Part shown: positions 1 to 6,056 of the stretch, in pieces
Layout of the letters: every line of letters starts with the position of its first letter
How positions within the stretch are numbered: position 1 is the first letter of the stretch
Source of the DNA: an uncultured Oscillospiraceae bacterium
GTDB lineage: Bacteria; Bacillota; Clostridia; Oscillospirales; Oscillospiraceae
DNA: 8,137 bases
Assembly (NCBI GenBank): GCA_934661715.1
Contig: CAKUJL010000057.1
Location: forward strand, 1 to 8,137
Reading direction: 5' to 3'
Made by a program: the position numbers and the translations under genes
Notes under the pieces: generated by a model
The model's input: the letters and a program-made list of their open reading frames with translations, nothing else
The model's database searches: none
What the model was told of the DNA's origin: nothing

Positions 1-73
1 CCCGTTGGTCAAAAGGTTAAGACACCGCCCTTTCACGGCGGTAATATGGGTTCGATTCCCGTACGGGTCACCA
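1..73 (+). tRNA. tRNA-Glu (anticodon UUC), 5' end cut by window
   Basis: Glutamate tRNA, missing about its first two bases at the window edge. The anticodon stem is CCGCC (25-29) paired with GGCGG (37-41). The 7-base loop CTTTCAC places the anticodon TTC at 32-34. The T arm is TGGGT/TTCGATT/CCCGTA-like (47-62), and the 3' acceptor strand ACGGGTC pairs with the CCCGT at the window start. The discriminator A and an encoded CCA end the gene at 73. Its promoter lies outside the window. A strong hairpin follows immediately, so this is the last or only tRNA of its transcript. Confidence 0.96.
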
Positions 74-108
74 AAATCGGCAGTCTTCGCAAGAAGGCTG
101 CCGATTTT
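73..108 (+). terminator. Intrinsic terminator after tRNA-Glu
   Basis: The 15-base arms 73-87 and 94-108 pair completely except for one T-G wobble (T84 with G97), around the 6-base loop CGCAAG. The 3' arm ends in TTTT. The stem starts at the last base of the encoded CCA, as expected for a terminator that also exposes the tRNA 3' end for trimming. The arm is A-rich on one side and T-rich on the other, so it could also stop transcription coming from the right. Confidence 0.85.
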
Positions 109-111
109 ACA

Positions 112-194
112 TATTACTTCTTCACTATTCACTATTCACTAAAAACCGGGGCCGATTTTGGAAAGTAATAAGTAAGAGTGAAAAGTGAAAAAGT
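112..194. repeat. Two blocks of degenerate heptamer repeats in opposite orientation
   Basis: The left block (112-140) reads as tandem units ATTACTT, CTTCACT, ATTCACT, ATTCACT. The right block (164-194) carries the complementary type of unit: AGTAATA, AGTAAG, AGTGAAA, AGTGAAAA, AGT. Together they form an imperfect inverted arrangement around a spacer with CCGGGGCC. The 9-mer GCCGATTTT occurs at 100-108 (terminator arm) and again at 151-159, flanking the left block. The base composition is much more AT-rich than in the surrounding genes. The function is unknown. I infer, without proof, that this is a small dispersed repeat linked to the S23-family gene that follows. Confidence 0.7.
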
Positions 195-234
195 TGATGT
201 GCCGCTGACGCGGCAATTGAAAAAGGAGCCTGAC

Positions 235-582
235 ATGACGCAAAGCGTTCTTCTTACGAAATCAAAAGCCTTCGCCCTTCATATCATCCGTTTCTGCAAT
301 GATATGAAAAAAGAGCGGCGCGAATCCGTTCTGACCAACCAGCTCCTGCGCTCCGGCACCAGCATCGGAGCCAATATCCGCGAGGCCTTCTATGCGCACG
401 GCCGTGCTGACTTTATCGCAAAGCTTCAGATTGCCCTGAAGGAATGCTCGGAAAGCGAGTATTGGCTGGAGCTGCTTCTGGAAAGCGGCTATAGCCAGAA
501 TACAGAGATCCTGCACCAATGCACGGAGCTGAAGCGAATTCTGATTGCCTCTGTCAACACTGCGAAAAAAGCAGACCGCTAA
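235..582 (+). CDS. Four-helix-bundle protein, S23 / 23S rRNA intervening-sequence family
   Basis: This 115-residue protein belongs to the family named after ORFs found in intervening sequences of 23S rRNA genes (four helix bundle, TIGR02436/PF05635 type). The hallmark core is present: KSKAFALHII near residues 9-18, QLLRSGTSIGANIREA at about 39-54, then FIAKLQIALKECSESEYWLELL at about 62-83. The length is normal for the family, whose molecular role is not established; the related Avd protein assists diversity-generating retroelements. I chose the ATG at 235 because AGGAG (224-228) sits 6 bases upstream. An in-frame ATG at 178 would start inside the heptamer repeats and has no ribosome binding site. 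Here the gene is free-standing, between a tRNA terminator and the end of the ispH-rpsA operon, with no rRNA and no reverse transcriptase nearby. It is the only plus-strand protein gene in the window and is probably an accessory insertion. Confidence 0.92.
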   Translation: MTQSVLLTKSKAFALHIIRFCNDMKKERRESVLTNQLLRSGTSIGANIREAFYAHGRADFIAKLQIALKECSESEYWLELLLESGYSQNTEILHQCTELKRILIASVNTAKKADR

Positions 583-610
583 TCCGACCCCACATCGACG
601 CCGCAAAACA

Positions 611-640
611 AAGAGCCGGGAAGCATGCTTCCCGGCTCTT
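611..640 (-). terminator. Intrinsic terminator of the ispH-rpsA operon
   Basis: This is a perfect 30-bp palindrome: the 15-base arms 611-625 and 626-640 are exact reverse complements with AAGAGCCGGG at the outer end. Read on the minus strand, the stem is followed by TTTGTTTTG, a good uridine tract, and it lies 12 bases past the stop codon of the fusion gene. Read on the plus strand, the trailing sequence (CTCATCTTG) is a poor tract, so it may work only weakly for the converging S23-family gene. Confidence 0.85.
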
Positions 641-652
641 CTCATCTTGAAA

Positions 653-2593
653 TTACTCCTCGTCCTCATCCGCCGGAGCCAGCAGGGCCCGGATGGACAG
701 CGAGATGCGCTTGTGCTCCTGATCGATGTCGATGATCTTCGCGTCGACTTCCTGACCTTCCGCCAGAACGTCCTCGGGCTTGCCGATGCGGCGGTCCGCG
801 ATCTGGGAGATGTGGATCAGGCCGTCCACGCCCGGAATGATCTCAGCGAATGCACCGAAGGTCATGAGCTTGACGATCTTGACGGTAGCAACGTCGCCAA
901 CCTGGAACTGGTTGTTGAACAGCGTCCAGGGGTTCGTGGCGTCGGTCTTGTAGCCGAGGGAGATCTTTCTCTTCTCGGGATCGAGCGCGATGACATAAAC
1001 GTCGATCTCGTCGCCGACCTTGACGACCTCTGCCGGATTCTTGATGCGGTTCCAGCTCAGCTCGGACACATGCACCATGCCGTCCACGCCGCCGATGTCG
1101 ACGAACGCGCCGTAGCTGGTCAGGGACTTGACCGTGCCGTGATACTGCTTGCCGACCTCGATCTCGCTCCAGATCTTCTCCTGCGCGGCCTTGCGCTGCT
1201 CAGCGGCGACAGAGCGGATGGAGCCGACCACACGGCGGCGGGCACGGTTGACCTCGGTAATGCGAAGCTGCACGGTCTTCTTCAGAAGCTCGCCCAGATC
1301 GCCGCCCTTGGCAACGCCGGACTGGGAAGCCGGAACGAACACGCGGATGCCCTTGACATTGACGACCAGACCGCCCTTGTTTTCCTCGGTCACGACGCCC
1401 TCGAGCACTTCCTTGCTCTCAACAGCCGCTTCAATCTCTTCCCAGGCCTTACCGGCCTCGAGACGCTTTCTGGAAAGACGGACAACGCCTTCGCCGTCGT
1501 TGACATGCACGACGACAGCCTCGATCTGATCGCCGACCTTGACGGCGTCTCCAGCCTTGACGTTGGGGTCGCTGGAGAAATCGTCCAGCGGGATGTACGC
1601 GGTGTGCTTCGTGCCCAGATCGAGCTCGATCTCGGTAGAGCCGATGGCCATAACCGTGCCGGTTACCTTATCTCCATTATTCAAAGTTTTGAGGGACTGC
1701 TCGAGAAGCTCGGCAAAACTCTCCTCCATTGCAGTTTCAACTTTCAGTTCTTCGCTCATTTTGTTGTTTACCTCCTTAATTATCCACGACGGCGTCGATG
1801 CGCCTGCCGTAATCCCCACAGTATTTGCGCCGGAAAAAAGGCTCATCTCCAGATCATCTGCCTGATCGATCAGGGAAACCTTTTTACAGTACTGTCCGCA
1901 GATCATTGCAAGCCGCCCTGTGTTGGAGCTTCTCACGTCACCGACAACGACCATCGCATCACACGTTTGAGAAAGAATCGCTGCTTCTTCCTGCCGCATT
2001 TCCGTAGCTCTGCATATTGTATCAAATATTTCGCAATTTGTACACACTTTTTTTGCGATTCTCGCGCAACTTTCCCATAATTTCTGCGAGCTCGTCGTCT
2101 GGCTGACCATGCTCAGCGGAAAATCCTTCCGTTTGGGCGCTTCGTCCAGCCAATTTTGCAGCTCCTCCGGGCTCGTAACGATCACAGGGCTGTCACAGAA
2201 GCTTGCGATCGCCTCCACCTCCGGGTGCGTGGGAGAGCCGAAAATGATCACGCGCCGGCCCTTCTGCGTCTCGCCTTTTACGATCGTGTGTATTTTCTTC
2301 ACGAACGGACACGTCGCGTCCATCGTCCTGACCCCGAGCGCCGTCAGCGTTTCCTGCACCTGCTTTGGAATGCCATGCGCCCGGATGATGACGATCTCGT
2401 CCGGCTCTGCCTCTTCCGGAGAAGCAATCTCCCGCACGCCCATGCGCTCGAAGCTTTCGACCACGTGCCGGTTGTGGATGATGGGCCCCAGCGTCGCGGT
2501 CTTGTTCCCCGCCCGGACGCTCTTTTGCACCATCTCCACCGCGCGGTCAACGCCGAAGCAGAAGCCCGCTGTCTTCGCCAATATGATCTGCAT
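653..2593 (-). CDS. ispH-rpsA: IspH-RpsA fusion: HMBPP reductase joined to 30S ribosomal protein S1
   Basis: This 646-residue bifunctional protein has an N-terminal part (about 1-278) that is IspH (LytB). IspH is the 4Fe-4S enzyme of the last step of the MEP pathway, reducing HMBPP to IPP and DMAPP. The three cluster cysteines are C12 (AGFCFGV), C95 (DATCPFV) and C194 (TICRAT). H40, H73, H123 and the acid E125 (THPEVEA) match the substrate-binding set, as do SSNTG (222-226) and STPSW (266-270). The C-terminal part (about 305-635) carries four S1 RNA-binding domains at about 306-375, 395-460, 478-547 and 563-634; the last two are the most canonical (SYGAFVDIGGVDGMVHVSEL). An acidic tail ADEDEE ends the protein. 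The ATG at 2593 is preceded by GGAG 6 bases upstream; an upstream extension from 2674 has no support. The start overlaps the plsC end by 47 bp. The fusion is known from clostridia. An internal start at 1759 could yield free S1. Confidence 0.96.
   Translation of the reverse strand: MQIILAKTAGFCFGVDRAVEMVQKSVRAGNKTATLGPIIHNRHVVESFERMGVREIASPEEAEPDEIVIIRAHGIPKQVQETLTALGVRTMDATCPFVKKIHTIVKGETQKGRRVIIFGSPTHPEVEAIASFCDSPVIVTSPEELQNWLDEAPKRKDFPLSMVSQTTSSQKLWESCARIAKKVCTNCEIFDTICRATEMRQEEAAILSQTCDAMVVVGDVRSSNTGRLAMICGQYCKKVSLIDQADDLEMSLFSGANTVGITAGASTPSWIIKEVNNKMSEELKVETAMEESFAELLEQSLKTLNNGDKVTGTVMAIGSTEIELDLGTKHTAYIPLDDFSSDPNVKAGDAVKVGDQIEAVVVHVNDGEGVVRLSRKRLEAGKAWEEIEAAVESKEVLEGVVTEENKGGLVVNVKGIRVFVPASQSGVAKGGDLGELLKKTVQLRITEVNRARRRVVGSIRSVAAEQRKAAQEKIWSEIEVGKQYHGTVKSLTSYGAFVDIGGVDGMVHVSELSWNRIKNPAEVVKVGDEIDVYVIALDPEKRKISLGYKTDATNPWTLFNNQFQVGDVATVKIVKLMTFGAFAEIIPGVDGLIHISQIADRRIGKPEDVLAEGQEVDAKIIDIDQEHKRISLSIRALLAPADEDEE
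1757..1777 (-). promoter_or_regulatory. Internal Shine-Dalgarno and ATG at the IspH/S1 junction
   Basis: Inside the fusion ORF, the minus strand reads AAGGAGG (1777-1771), an 11-base A-rich spacer, and an in-frame ATG (1759-1757). This ATG is codon 279 and begins MSEELKVETAMEESF, which resembles the start of a stand-alone S1. The Shine-Dalgarno sequence is stronger than the one in front of the full-length start (GGAG). It would give a 368-residue protein with all four S1 domains and no IspH. The match is seen directly. That it is used in the cell is inference; it could also be a remnant of the two separate genes before fusion, constrained by the codons for K-E-V. Confidence 0.55.
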
Positions 2594-3185
2594 AGCTGTC
2601 TCCGCCCAGTCTGTAAATTTTCCGCAGAAGCTCGTCCGCCTCCTGCTGATACGCCTCGTGCGTCCACTTTTCACGCGGCGCGATCTTATACGGTTCGCCG
2701 AAAATCACGTTCACCGGGCACCACGGCGTCTTGTTGCGCGTGATAAACACCGGCACCACCGGCGCGTCCGCCTCTACCGCCATCCGGATAGAGCCCGTCT
2801 TGGCCCGCACGTGCTTGTCCTTGTTGCAGCGCGTGCCCTCGACGAAGACCATCATCTGCTCGTCATTTTGAAGCGCCTGCACGCCCTCGTGATACGCCGT
2901 GCCGGAATGGGCCCCGCGGTCGACGAAAATAATGCGGAACTTCTCCATCACCCAGCCGACGACTGGCCAGCTTCTCAATTCCTTTTTTGCGATAATTCTG
3001 CACATTTTGGGGCTGTTCAGCGCCAGCAGCAGCCAGATCGCGTCCGCGCAGCCCGAGTGGTTCGCGCAGAGAACAGCTCTTCCCGCCGGAACGAAATTTC
3101 TTCCCATCACATGAAACACCGGATGCCAGAAAAACAGCCCGATCCGGCAGATCCACCAGCACACACGGTACCAGAACGTCATCAT
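2547..3185 (-). CDS. 1-acyl-sn-glycerol-3-phosphate acyltransferase (PlsC family)
   Basis: This 212-residue membrane-associated acyltransferase is expected to add an acyl chain to lysophosphatidic acid, giving phosphatidic acid for phospholipids. All four family motifs are visible: H43-S-G-C-A-D48 (the HX4D catalytic pair), RIIFVDRG at 84-91, the FxEGTR block FVEGTR at 114-119, and VPVF at 144-147. A hydrophobic aromatic stretch at about 4-24 probably docks it to the membrane. Of two adjacent ATG codons I chose 3185, with AGGAGG 8 bases upstream; that ATG overlaps the cmk stop as ATGA, suggesting translational coupling. The 3' end runs 47 bp into the ispH-rpsA gene in another frame. The EGTR motif has V in place of the usual P (FVEGTR), seen in some family members. 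The acyl acceptor is inferred from the family; other lysophospholipid acceptors are possible. Confidence 0.9.
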   Translation of the reverse strand: MMTFWYRVCWWICRIGLFFWHPVFHVMGRNFVPAGRAVLCANHSGCADAIWLLLALNSPKMCRIIAKKELRSWPVVGWVMEKFRIIFVDRGAHSGTAYHEGVQALQNDEQMMVFVEGTRCNKDKHVRAKTGSIRMAVEADAPVVPVFITRNKTPWCPVNVIFGEPYKIAPREKWTHEAYQQEADELLRKIYRLGGDSYADHIGEDSGLLLRR

Positions 3186-3859
3186 CCGAGCTTCCTCCTG
3201 ACGATCGTGAGGATCTGGTCGATCGACTGCTCGATCGTGTTGCCCGACGTGTCGAGCCTCACCGCGTCCGGCGCGGCCTTGAGAGGCGCAATGGCCCGCT
3301 CGGTGTCCTGCTTGTCCCGGGCAATCATGTCCTGTAAAACCTTCTCGAAGCTGACCTTCTCGCCCTTTTCGCTCAATTCTGCAAAGCGGCGCCGGGCCCG
3401 CTCCTCCGCCGAAGCCGTGAGGAAGATCTTGACCTGCGCGTTCGGCAGCACCACGGTTCCGATATCCCGTCCGTCCATGACGACATTGTGCTTCCGCGCA
3501 AATTTCCGCTGCATGTCAAGAAGAAAATCGCGCACGCACTTCTGCGCCGAAACGCCTGAGGCATACTTCGACATCTCGGGCGTGCGAATCTCGCCCGTCA
3601 CGTCCTTGCCATTCAAAATCATGTGCTGTACGCCGTCGTCCTCGTGCCGGATCTCAATATTCACATCGTCAAGGCACCGCCGGATGCCGTCCGCGTCCTT
3701 CGGCCCGATGCCCATCAGCCACATATGATAGCCCACGGTCCGGTAAATTGCGCCCGTGTCCACATACAAAAACCCGAGCTCCTTTGCCACGCGCTTTGCT
3801 ATCGTGCTCTTACCCGCGCCCGCAGGCCCGTCAATGGCGACCGAAACAAACTTCCCCAT
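3182..3859 (-). CDS. cmk: Cytidylate kinase
   Basis: This 225-residue cytoplasmic kinase transfers phosphate from ATP to CMP or dCMP, recycling CMP released by RNA turnover and lipid synthesis. The P-loop is GPAGAGKST (11-19). YVDTGAIYR (32-40), NGKDVT (83-88), MDGRDIGTVVLP (128-139) and the lid region RDKQDTERAIAPLKAAPDA, which holds the CMP-kinase Arg/Asp signature, are all intact. The length equals the usual bacterial form. The ATG at 3859 has GGAGG about 10 bases upstream and lies 2 bases after the flavoprotein stop; the longer ORF from 3910 only adds residues unlike any Cmk start. Cmk next to PlsC, IspH and S1 is a conserved bacterial arrangement (cmk-rpsA is common), which supports the call. 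Confidence 0.96.
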   Translation of the reverse strand: MGKFVSVAIDGPAGAGKSTIAKRVAKELGFLYVDTGAIYRTVGYHMWLMGIGPKDADGIRRCLDDVNIEIRHEDDGVQHMILNGKDVTGEIRTPEMSKYASGVSAQKCVRDFLLDMQRKFARKHNVVMDGRDIGTVVLPNAQVKIFLTASAEERARRRFAELSEKGEKVSFEKVLQDMIARDKQDTERAIAPLKAAPDAVRLDTSGNTIEQSIDQILTIVRRKLG

Positions 3860-3861
3860 CT

Positions 3862-5100
3862 CTATTCTACCTCCGCCGCGGACGACCCGGAAAGTCTCCC
3901 TGTCGCCCACGCAATCTGCAAATTAAATCCGCCCGTGTAGGCGTCCACATCGAGAACCTCGCCCGCGAAATACAGCCCGCGCACGAGCTTCGACTCCATC
4001 GTCTTCGGGCTGACCTCCGAGACCTTCACGCCGCCCGAGGTCACGATCGCCTGCTCCACGGGAGCGCACGACGCAATGTCGATCACGAACCGCTTCATCG
4101 TCTCCAGAAGCGCCCGCCGCTCACCCTTTTTGAGCTCGTTGACCTTCTGCTGCGGGTCCAACCCCGCCATCCGGATGACGGGCGTGATCATCGAATGCGG
4201 CAGAAGCTTTGTCATCGCGTTTGCCAGGTCCTTATTCTGAAATTCCGCGAAATCGCGCAGAAGCCTTGCGTCGAGCGTCTTTTCGTCCAGCGCGGGCTTC
4301 AAGTCAATTGCGGCCCGGTATCCGTCCTTTCCCCGCGCCATATGGCAGCTGGCCGACAAAATCACCGGCCCCGACAGCCCGAAATGCGTAAAAAGCAGCT
4401 CTCCGAAGTCCTGAAACACGCACTTTCCCTTCGCGTCCAGGAGCTTAACCTCCACGTTTTTGAGCGCCAGCCCCTGCATGGAAGCGCACACGTGTCCCTT
4501 CTCCACCAGCGGCACCAGCGACCCGCGCGGCTCTATGATCGTGTGCCCGAGCGCTGCGGCCATTTTGTAGCCGTCCCCGGTCGAGCCCGTCGCCGGATAC
4601 GAGCATCCGCCCGTCGCCAGAATCACCCTGTCCGCGGGATAAAACCCCTGCTCCGTCCGAACGCCCGATACCGCGCCGTCCGCCGCCTCAATGGAAACCG
4701 CCCGCTCCCAGACGATCCGCACGCCCGTTTCCTTCAAAAACCGCCGCAGCGCGTCAATGACGCTCCCCGCCTGATCGCTCACCGGAAACACGCGGTTTCC
4801 CCGCTCGGTCTTTAGAAGACAGCCGTGCGCCTCAAAAAACGCCATCGCGTCCTGCGGCGAAAAGCCCGCCAACGCCCCATACAAAAACCGCGGATTGACC
4901 GGCACGTTTTTAAGAACCTCGTCAGACGCGCAGTTGTTCGTCACATTGCAGCGGCCCTTTCCGGTGATAAAAAGCTTTTTGCCGAGCTTTCCGTTCGGCT
5001 CAAGAAGCGTCACGCGGCAGCCCTTTGACGCGGCCGTTCCCGCCGCCATCATGCCCGCTGCACCGCCTCCGATGACGACGACGTTATTCGACCCGCTCAT
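3862..5100 (-). CDS. HI0933-family FAD-dependent oxidoreductase (BaiN/aminoacetone oxidase type)
   Basis: This 412-residue flavoprotein belongs to the HI0933/YhiN family (TIGR00275 type), often named aminoacetone oxidase or BaiN. Its physiological substrate is poorly defined. The N-terminal Rossmann dinucleotide motif GGGAAG (11-16) follows a beta strand VVVI. Family signatures are GKGRCNVTN (47-55), ATGGCSYPATGSTGDG (162-177), and a C-terminal FAGEVLDVDAYTGGFNLQ (378-395) that closes the FAD site. The length is typical. The ATG at 5100 puts the glycine motif at the usual distance. An ATG at 5109 is an equally plausible start three codons earlier, and no strong Shine-Dalgarno sequence decides between them. 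The start overlaps the end of the RpiR-type gene by 17 bp and the stop is 2 bases before cmk, so it is probably translated by coupling. The exact reaction should not be assigned from sequence alone. Confidence 0.9.
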   Translation of the reverse strand: MSGSNNVVVIGGGAAGMMAAGTAASKGCRVTLLEPNGKLGKKLFITGKGRCNVTNNCASDEVLKNVPVNPRFLYGALAGFSPQDAMAFFEAHGCLLKTERGNRVFPVSDQAGSVIDALRRFLKETGVRIVWERAVSIEAADGAVSGVRTEQGFYPADRVILATGGCSYPATGSTGDGYKMAAALGHTIIEPRGSLVPLVEKGHVCASMQGLALKNVEVKLLDAKGKCVFQDFGELLFTHFGLSGPVILSASCHMARGKDGYRAAIDLKPALDEKTLDARLLRDFAEFQNKDLANAMTKLLPHSMITPVIRMAGLDPQQKVNELKKGERRALLETMKRFVIDIASCAPVEQAIVTSGGVKVSEVSPKTMESKLVRGLYFAGEVLDVDAYTGGFNLQIAWATGRLSGSSAAEVE

Positions 5101-5941
5101 AGACGTCATACTCGTCCCAGAGGCTTTCAAGATCTTCAAACGTCTTGGCCATCTGCGTCTGCTGCTCCTGCGCCAGACTCACGACCAGCGCGTTTACAAC
5201 GCTCATCGGCGCGACCAGAGAGTCAACGACCGAGACCATGTCGCTCTTCGCGACCAAAACGTGGTTTGCGACCTTACCGGCCGGCGCGTCCGGCTTGTCG
5301 GTGATGGCGATGCACGTCGCGCCCGTGTCGTGGGCATACTGCATGACCTTGACCGTCCGGCTCGAGTACCGCGGCAGACTGAAGCCGATGACCACATCGC
5401 CCGGCCCCACGCGCAGCAGCTGCTCAAACATCTCGCTCGTCGACGTTGAGCCCACAAGCCGCACATTTTCAAACATATTGCGCAGGTAGAAGTTCAAAAA
5501 CGCCGCCAGCGACGCCGATGACCGCACGCCCACGATATAGATCGTCTTCGCCTTCAGAATCGCCTGCACGCTCGCGTCCATTTCGGACCTGCTCAGCGCC
5601 TCGCTTGTCATGCGAATCGAGTCAATGTCCCCCTGCAAAACCGTGGACACCACGTCCTGATTGCCGAGCCGGTCGTTTGTGACCTCGATGCGCTGCACGC
5701 TCGTGAGCTTGTTGCGGACAAGCTCCTGCAAAGTCTTCTGCATACTCGGATATCCGTCAAAGCCGAGCTCCACCGCGAACCGAACCACCGTCGATTCCGA
5801 GACCTCGACCATCTTGCCAAGCCTGCTTGCCGTCATGAACGCGGCCTTGTCATACGACTCGAGAATATAGTTTGCGATGCGCTTCTGTCCCTTGGAAAAT
5901 GACGGAAGATTACTTCTGATCTGCATCAAAATATCATTCAT
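5084..5941 (-). CDS. MurR/RpiR-family transcriptional regulator (HTH + SIS domain)
   Basis: This 285-residue DNA-binding regulator has an N-terminal HTH_6 domain at about 1-77. The helix-turn-helix core lies around MTASRLGKMVEVSESTVVRF (36-55) and is followed by the family-typical ELGFDGYPSMQK (58-69). A SIS domain at about 125-250 (TIYIVGVRSSASLAAFL at 133-149, GDVVIGFSLPRYSSRTVKVM at 181-200) normally binds a phosphosugar such as an amino-sugar phosphate. The effector here is unknown. The ATG at 5941 has GGAG 7 bases upstream and gives the standard family start; the longer ORF from 6049 would read through the palindromic promoter region. It is the first gene of the five-gene operon that ends with ispH-rpsA. 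A palindrome covering its own -10 box is a reasonable autoregulatory site, but that is inference. Confidence 0.93.
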   Translation of the reverse strand: MNDILMQIRSNLPSFSKGQKRIANYILESYDKAAFMTASRLGKMVEVSESTVVRFAVELGFDGYPSMQKTLQELVRNKLTSVQRIEVTNDRLGNQDVVSTVLQGDIDSIRMTSEALSRSEMDASVQAILKAKTIYIVGVRSSASLAAFLNFYLRNMFENVRLVGSTSTSEMFEQLLRVGPGDVVIGFSLPRYSSRTVKVMQYAHDTGATCIAITDKPDAPAGKVANHVLVAKSDMVSVVDSLVAPMSVVNALVVSLAQEQQTQMAKTFEDLESLWDEYDVYERVE

Positions 5942-5983
5942 GCTATCGCTCCATTCTATTGCATAAGCTGCCTGCGGTGCAGC

Positions 5984-6015
5984 AAAAAACCTTGTATCAT
6001 CATACAAGGTTTTTT
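5984..6015 (-). terminator. Palindromic terminator after the RluB-type gene
   Basis: The 14-base arms 5984-5997 and 6002-6015 are exact reverse complements (AAAAAACCTTGTAT and its mate) around the 4-base loop CATC. On the minus strand the stem ends in six T residues, fitting a terminator about 40 bases after the RluB-type stop. The symmetry would let it work in both directions. The same DNA carries the -10 box of the next promoter, so it may also be a regulator-binding site. Confidence 0.75.
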
Positions 6016-6027
6016 GAAATTTTGCAA
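5999..6027 (-). promoter_or_regulatory. Probable sigma-A promoter of the rpiR-cmk-ispH/rpsA operon
   Basis: On the minus strand, TTGCAA (6027-6022) is separated by exactly 17 bases from TATGAT (6004-5999), one base off the TATAAT consensus. The predicted start, about 7 bases downstream near 5992, leaves a roughly 50-base leader before the RpiR-type ATG. Transcripts starting there contain only one arm of the 5984-6015 palindrome, so that hairpin would not attenuate them. No other promoter of similar quality was noticed between this site and the fusion gene. Confidence 0.65.
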
Positions 6028-6056
6028 GTATGATTGTCCGAAGATGCAATTTTTCT

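Noticed and set aside
112..194. Heptamer repeats as a CRISPR array
   Set aside because: The units are 7 bases, contiguous, degenerate and without spacers; no cas gene is present.
178..234. N-terminal extension of the S23-family protein from ATG 178
   Set aside because: It would translate the heptamer repeats, has no Shine-Dalgarno sequence, and the ATG at 235 has AGGAG at good spacing and fits the family start.
545..2080. Long plus-strand open frame (511 codons) antisense to ispH-rpsA
   Set aside because: It mirrors the codon bias of the well-supported minus-strand gene, has no ribosome binding site I could see, lacks recognisable domains, and would run through the terminator palindrome.
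2109..3728. Long plus-strand open frame (539 codons) antisense to ispH, plsC and cmk
   Set aside because: Three genes with intact family motifs occupy the other strand; this frame has low-complexity Ser/Arg-rich content typical of an antisense shadow.
3748..4815. Plus-strand open frame of 355 codons opposite the HI0933-type flavoprotein
   Set aside because: It is Arg/His/Pro-rich with no domain, and lies fully antisense to a flavoprotein with all its signatures.
5984..6015. Attenuator in the leader of the RpiR-type gene
   Set aside because: The best promoter has its -10 box inside the palindrome, so the transcript would begin after the first arm and could not fold the hairpin.
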